Source of the DNA: Flavobacteriaceae bacterium
GTDB lineage: Bacteria > Bacteroidota > Bacteroidia > Flavobacteriales > Flavobacteriaceae
Assembly (NCBI GenBank): GCA_947446635.1
Contig: CANFHF010000016.1
Coordinates: 1 to 45,783 of the forward strand
Direction of reading: 5' to 3'
Length of the DNA stretch: 45,783 nt
Of the stretch, positions 44,607 through 45,783 are shown one piece after another (the first letter of the stretch is position 1; each line of letters begins with the position of its first letter). The position numbers and the translations under genes are program-made. The notes below the pieces were generated by a model. That model had not been told where the DNA came from. It searched no databases and saw only the letters and a list, made by a program, of their open reading frames with translations.

Positions 44607-44614
44607 TATATTTG
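44607..44614 (+). promoter_or_regulatory. -7 box of oxyR
   Basis: TATATTTG is an exact TAnnTTTG match, 19 nt before the ATG at 44634. The upstream -33 position is taken by the ATAGT/ACTAT palindrome region and has no TTTG. Confidence 0.55.
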
Positions 44615-44633
44615 CATCACAAAATACTATACA

Positions 44634-45575
44634 ATGACAATTACTCAACTGCAATATGTTTTGGCTGTAGCCGAACACAAAAATTTCACCCTTGCTGCTG
44701 AAAAATGTTTCGTTACCCAACCTACATTAAGTATGCAAATTCAAAAAATTGAGGAGGAACTTAACGTTTTAATATTCGACAGGAGTAAAAAACCAATTCA
44801 GCTCACCGATATTGGACAAAAAATTGTAAATCAAGCGAAAAACATAGTAAACGAAGCAGGAAAAATAAAAGACATCGTTGAATATCAAAAGGGATTTATT
44901 GGGGGCGAATTCCGATTGGGAATAATTCCTACCATTACGCCTACACTTTTACCCATGTTTTTGAATAATTTCATTAAAAAATATCCAAAAGTAAAACTCA
45001 TCGTCGAAGAATTAAATACAGATGAAATTATTCTTCGTTTAAAGAATGGTCATCTTGATGCAGCCATTGCCGCAACACCGCTAGAAGATGAGAAAATTAA
45101 AGAAATCGTCCTATATTATGAACCTTTCGTCGCTTATATTCCTTCGGATCATATCGCTTCACAGAAAAAGGAAATTGAAATTTCCGACTTAAATCTTGAT
45201 GCTATTTTGTTGCTACAGGATGGGCATTGTTTTCGGGATAGTATTTTAAATTTATGCAAAAACCAAGAGATTGCCACTAGAAATACATTCCAACTGGAAA
45301 GCGGCAGTTTTGAAACATTAATAAAATTGGCCGATGAAGGCTTAGGGACAACACTTCTACCCTATTTACACACCTTAGATTTGAAGGAAAAAGACAAATC
45401 AAAATTAAGACATTTCAAAGAACCTAAACCGGCTCGGGAAGTGAGTCTAATTTACCCAAAAAGCGAATTAAAAATTCATATTATTGATGCGCTACGAAAC
45501 ACCATTTCAGGAGTGATAAAAGGCGCCATTACTTTTCATAATGTTCAAATCATTAGTCCGATTCAAAAGAAATAA
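44634..45575 (+). CDS. oxyR: Hydrogen-peroxide-inducible regulator OxyR (LysR family)
   Basis: The 313-residue protein has an N-terminal LysR helix-turn-helix (residues about 1-60; AAEKCFVTQPTLSMQIQKIEEEL) and a periplasmic-binding-protein-like effector domain. The two redox cysteines of OxyR are at Cys199 and Cys208 in DGHCFRDSILNLC, the same numbering as in E. coli, where peroxide converts them to a disulfide. This separates it from other LysR regulators with confidence. It likely activates catalase, peroxidase and thiol genes. Targets are not evident in this window, although sodC lies about 2.2 kb away. Confidence 0.95.
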   Translation: MTITQLQYVLAVAEHKNFTLAAEKCFVTQPTLSMQIQKIEEELNVLIFDRSKKPIQLTDIGQKIVNQAKNIVNEAGKIKDIVEYQKGFIGGEFRLGIIPTITPTLLPMFLNNFIKKYPKVKLIVEELNTDEIILRLKNGHLDAAIAATPLEDEKIKEIVLYYEPFVAYIPSDHIASQKKEIEISDLNLDAILLLQDGHCFRDSILNLCKNQEIATRNTFQLESGSFETLIKLADEGLGTTLLPYLHTLDLKEKDKSKLRHFKEPKPAREVSLIYPKSELKIHIIDALRNTISGVIKGAITFHNVQIISPIQKK

Positions 45576-45685
45576 TCAATAGCAGTACAATTTTGCTTGC
45601 TAATGTTTTGAAAATTTTAGTTTTTTTTATTAATTCATGTGAATCAAGGGTTAAAATATTAAGTTTATAAAAGCGGAAGCGATTT

Positions 45686-45717
45686 TGCCAAAGATATGAA
45701 TCAACAGTCCTTTGGCA
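45686..45717. repeat. Inverted repeat downstream of oxyR
   Basis: TGCCAAAG (45686-45693) and CTTTGGCA (45710-45717) are perfect 8-nt arms with a 16-nt spacer in the gap after oxyR. No T-run follows. The end of the window prevents telling whether it belongs to oxyR or to a gene beyond 45783. Confidence 0.5.
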
Positions 45718-45783
45718 GATCTCACTTTACTAGCTCTTTGAATATCTGTTTTTTTGAATTAGCCAATTAAATAATGACTCAAT

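Noticed and set aside
45696..45755. Short frame starting MNQQSFGRSHF near the window end
   Set aside because: It stops after about 19 codons and has no family resemblance.

Overview
The window is chromosomal DNA from a member of the Bacteroidota, most likely a Flavobacterium or a close relative in the Flavobacteriaceae. The sequence is AT-rich. It carries porQ (type IX secretion), a bacillithiol gene (bshB1), Bacteroidota-style -7 promoter boxes (TAnnTTTG) with an upstream TTTG 19-20 nt away, almost no Shine-Dalgarno sequences, and short hairpin repeats between genes. I see no phage, insertion sequence, integrase, CRISPR array or rRNA, so this reads as ordinary core genome with a few less common modules.

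Layout. 1-1200: a small conserved hypothetical gene and a tRNA operon (Ser-GCT, Pro-TGG, Arg-TCT; minus strand) with its own promoter and terminator. 1400-3450: an acetyl-CoA acetyltransferase and a leaderless NlpC/P60 peptidase. 3490-7840 (minus): cmk, porQ and lon. 8090-14160 (minus): an APC amino-acid permease with an UMF1-type MFS protein, and a large FAD/[4Fe-4S] dehydrogenase. 14400-19190 (plus): a tight three-gene cluster of periplasmic GHL10 hydrolase, AmpG-like permease and NagZ-like GH3 enzyme, which fits peptidoglycan recycling. 19350-22110 (minus): a DUF2892 membrane protein, thioredoxin and Crp/Fnr regulator, then ornithine aminotransferase (rocD). 22230-25750: an M28 lipoprotein peptidase, tRNA-His, and a minus-strand run of hotdog thioesterase, isochorismate synthase and bshB1 (menaquinone and bacillithiol). 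25890-31170: a beta-helix lipoprotein and purL. 31200-33740 (minus): an LtaS-like membrane sulfatase-fold transferase with a dual-specificity phosphatase. 33900-41780: a fatty-acid degradation region (acyl-CoA ligase, then a MarR regulator with fadN-fadA-fadE). 41900-45580: Cu/Zn superoxide dismutase, a LETM1-related protein, a beta-carbonic anhydrase and OxyR.

How genes work together. The beta-oxidation block has the gene order fadN-fadA-fadE familiar from Bacillus subtilis, but is headed here by a MarR gene whose own promoter carries a 30-bp near-perfect palindrome, a likely autoregulatory operator that would control the whole operon. The GHL10-AmpG-NagZ cluster would release, import and trim muropeptides. 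Several genes concern redox or thiol chemistry (Crp/thioredoxin/DUF2892, bshB1, sodC, and oxyR with both redox cysteines at 199 and 208).

The most promising less-described items are the LETM1-related protein with a TerB-like segment, the LtaS-like/phosphatase pair, the AmpG variant with a roughly 100-residue extracytoplasmic insertion, and the MarR palindrome. I did not find a clearly new defence or mobile system.
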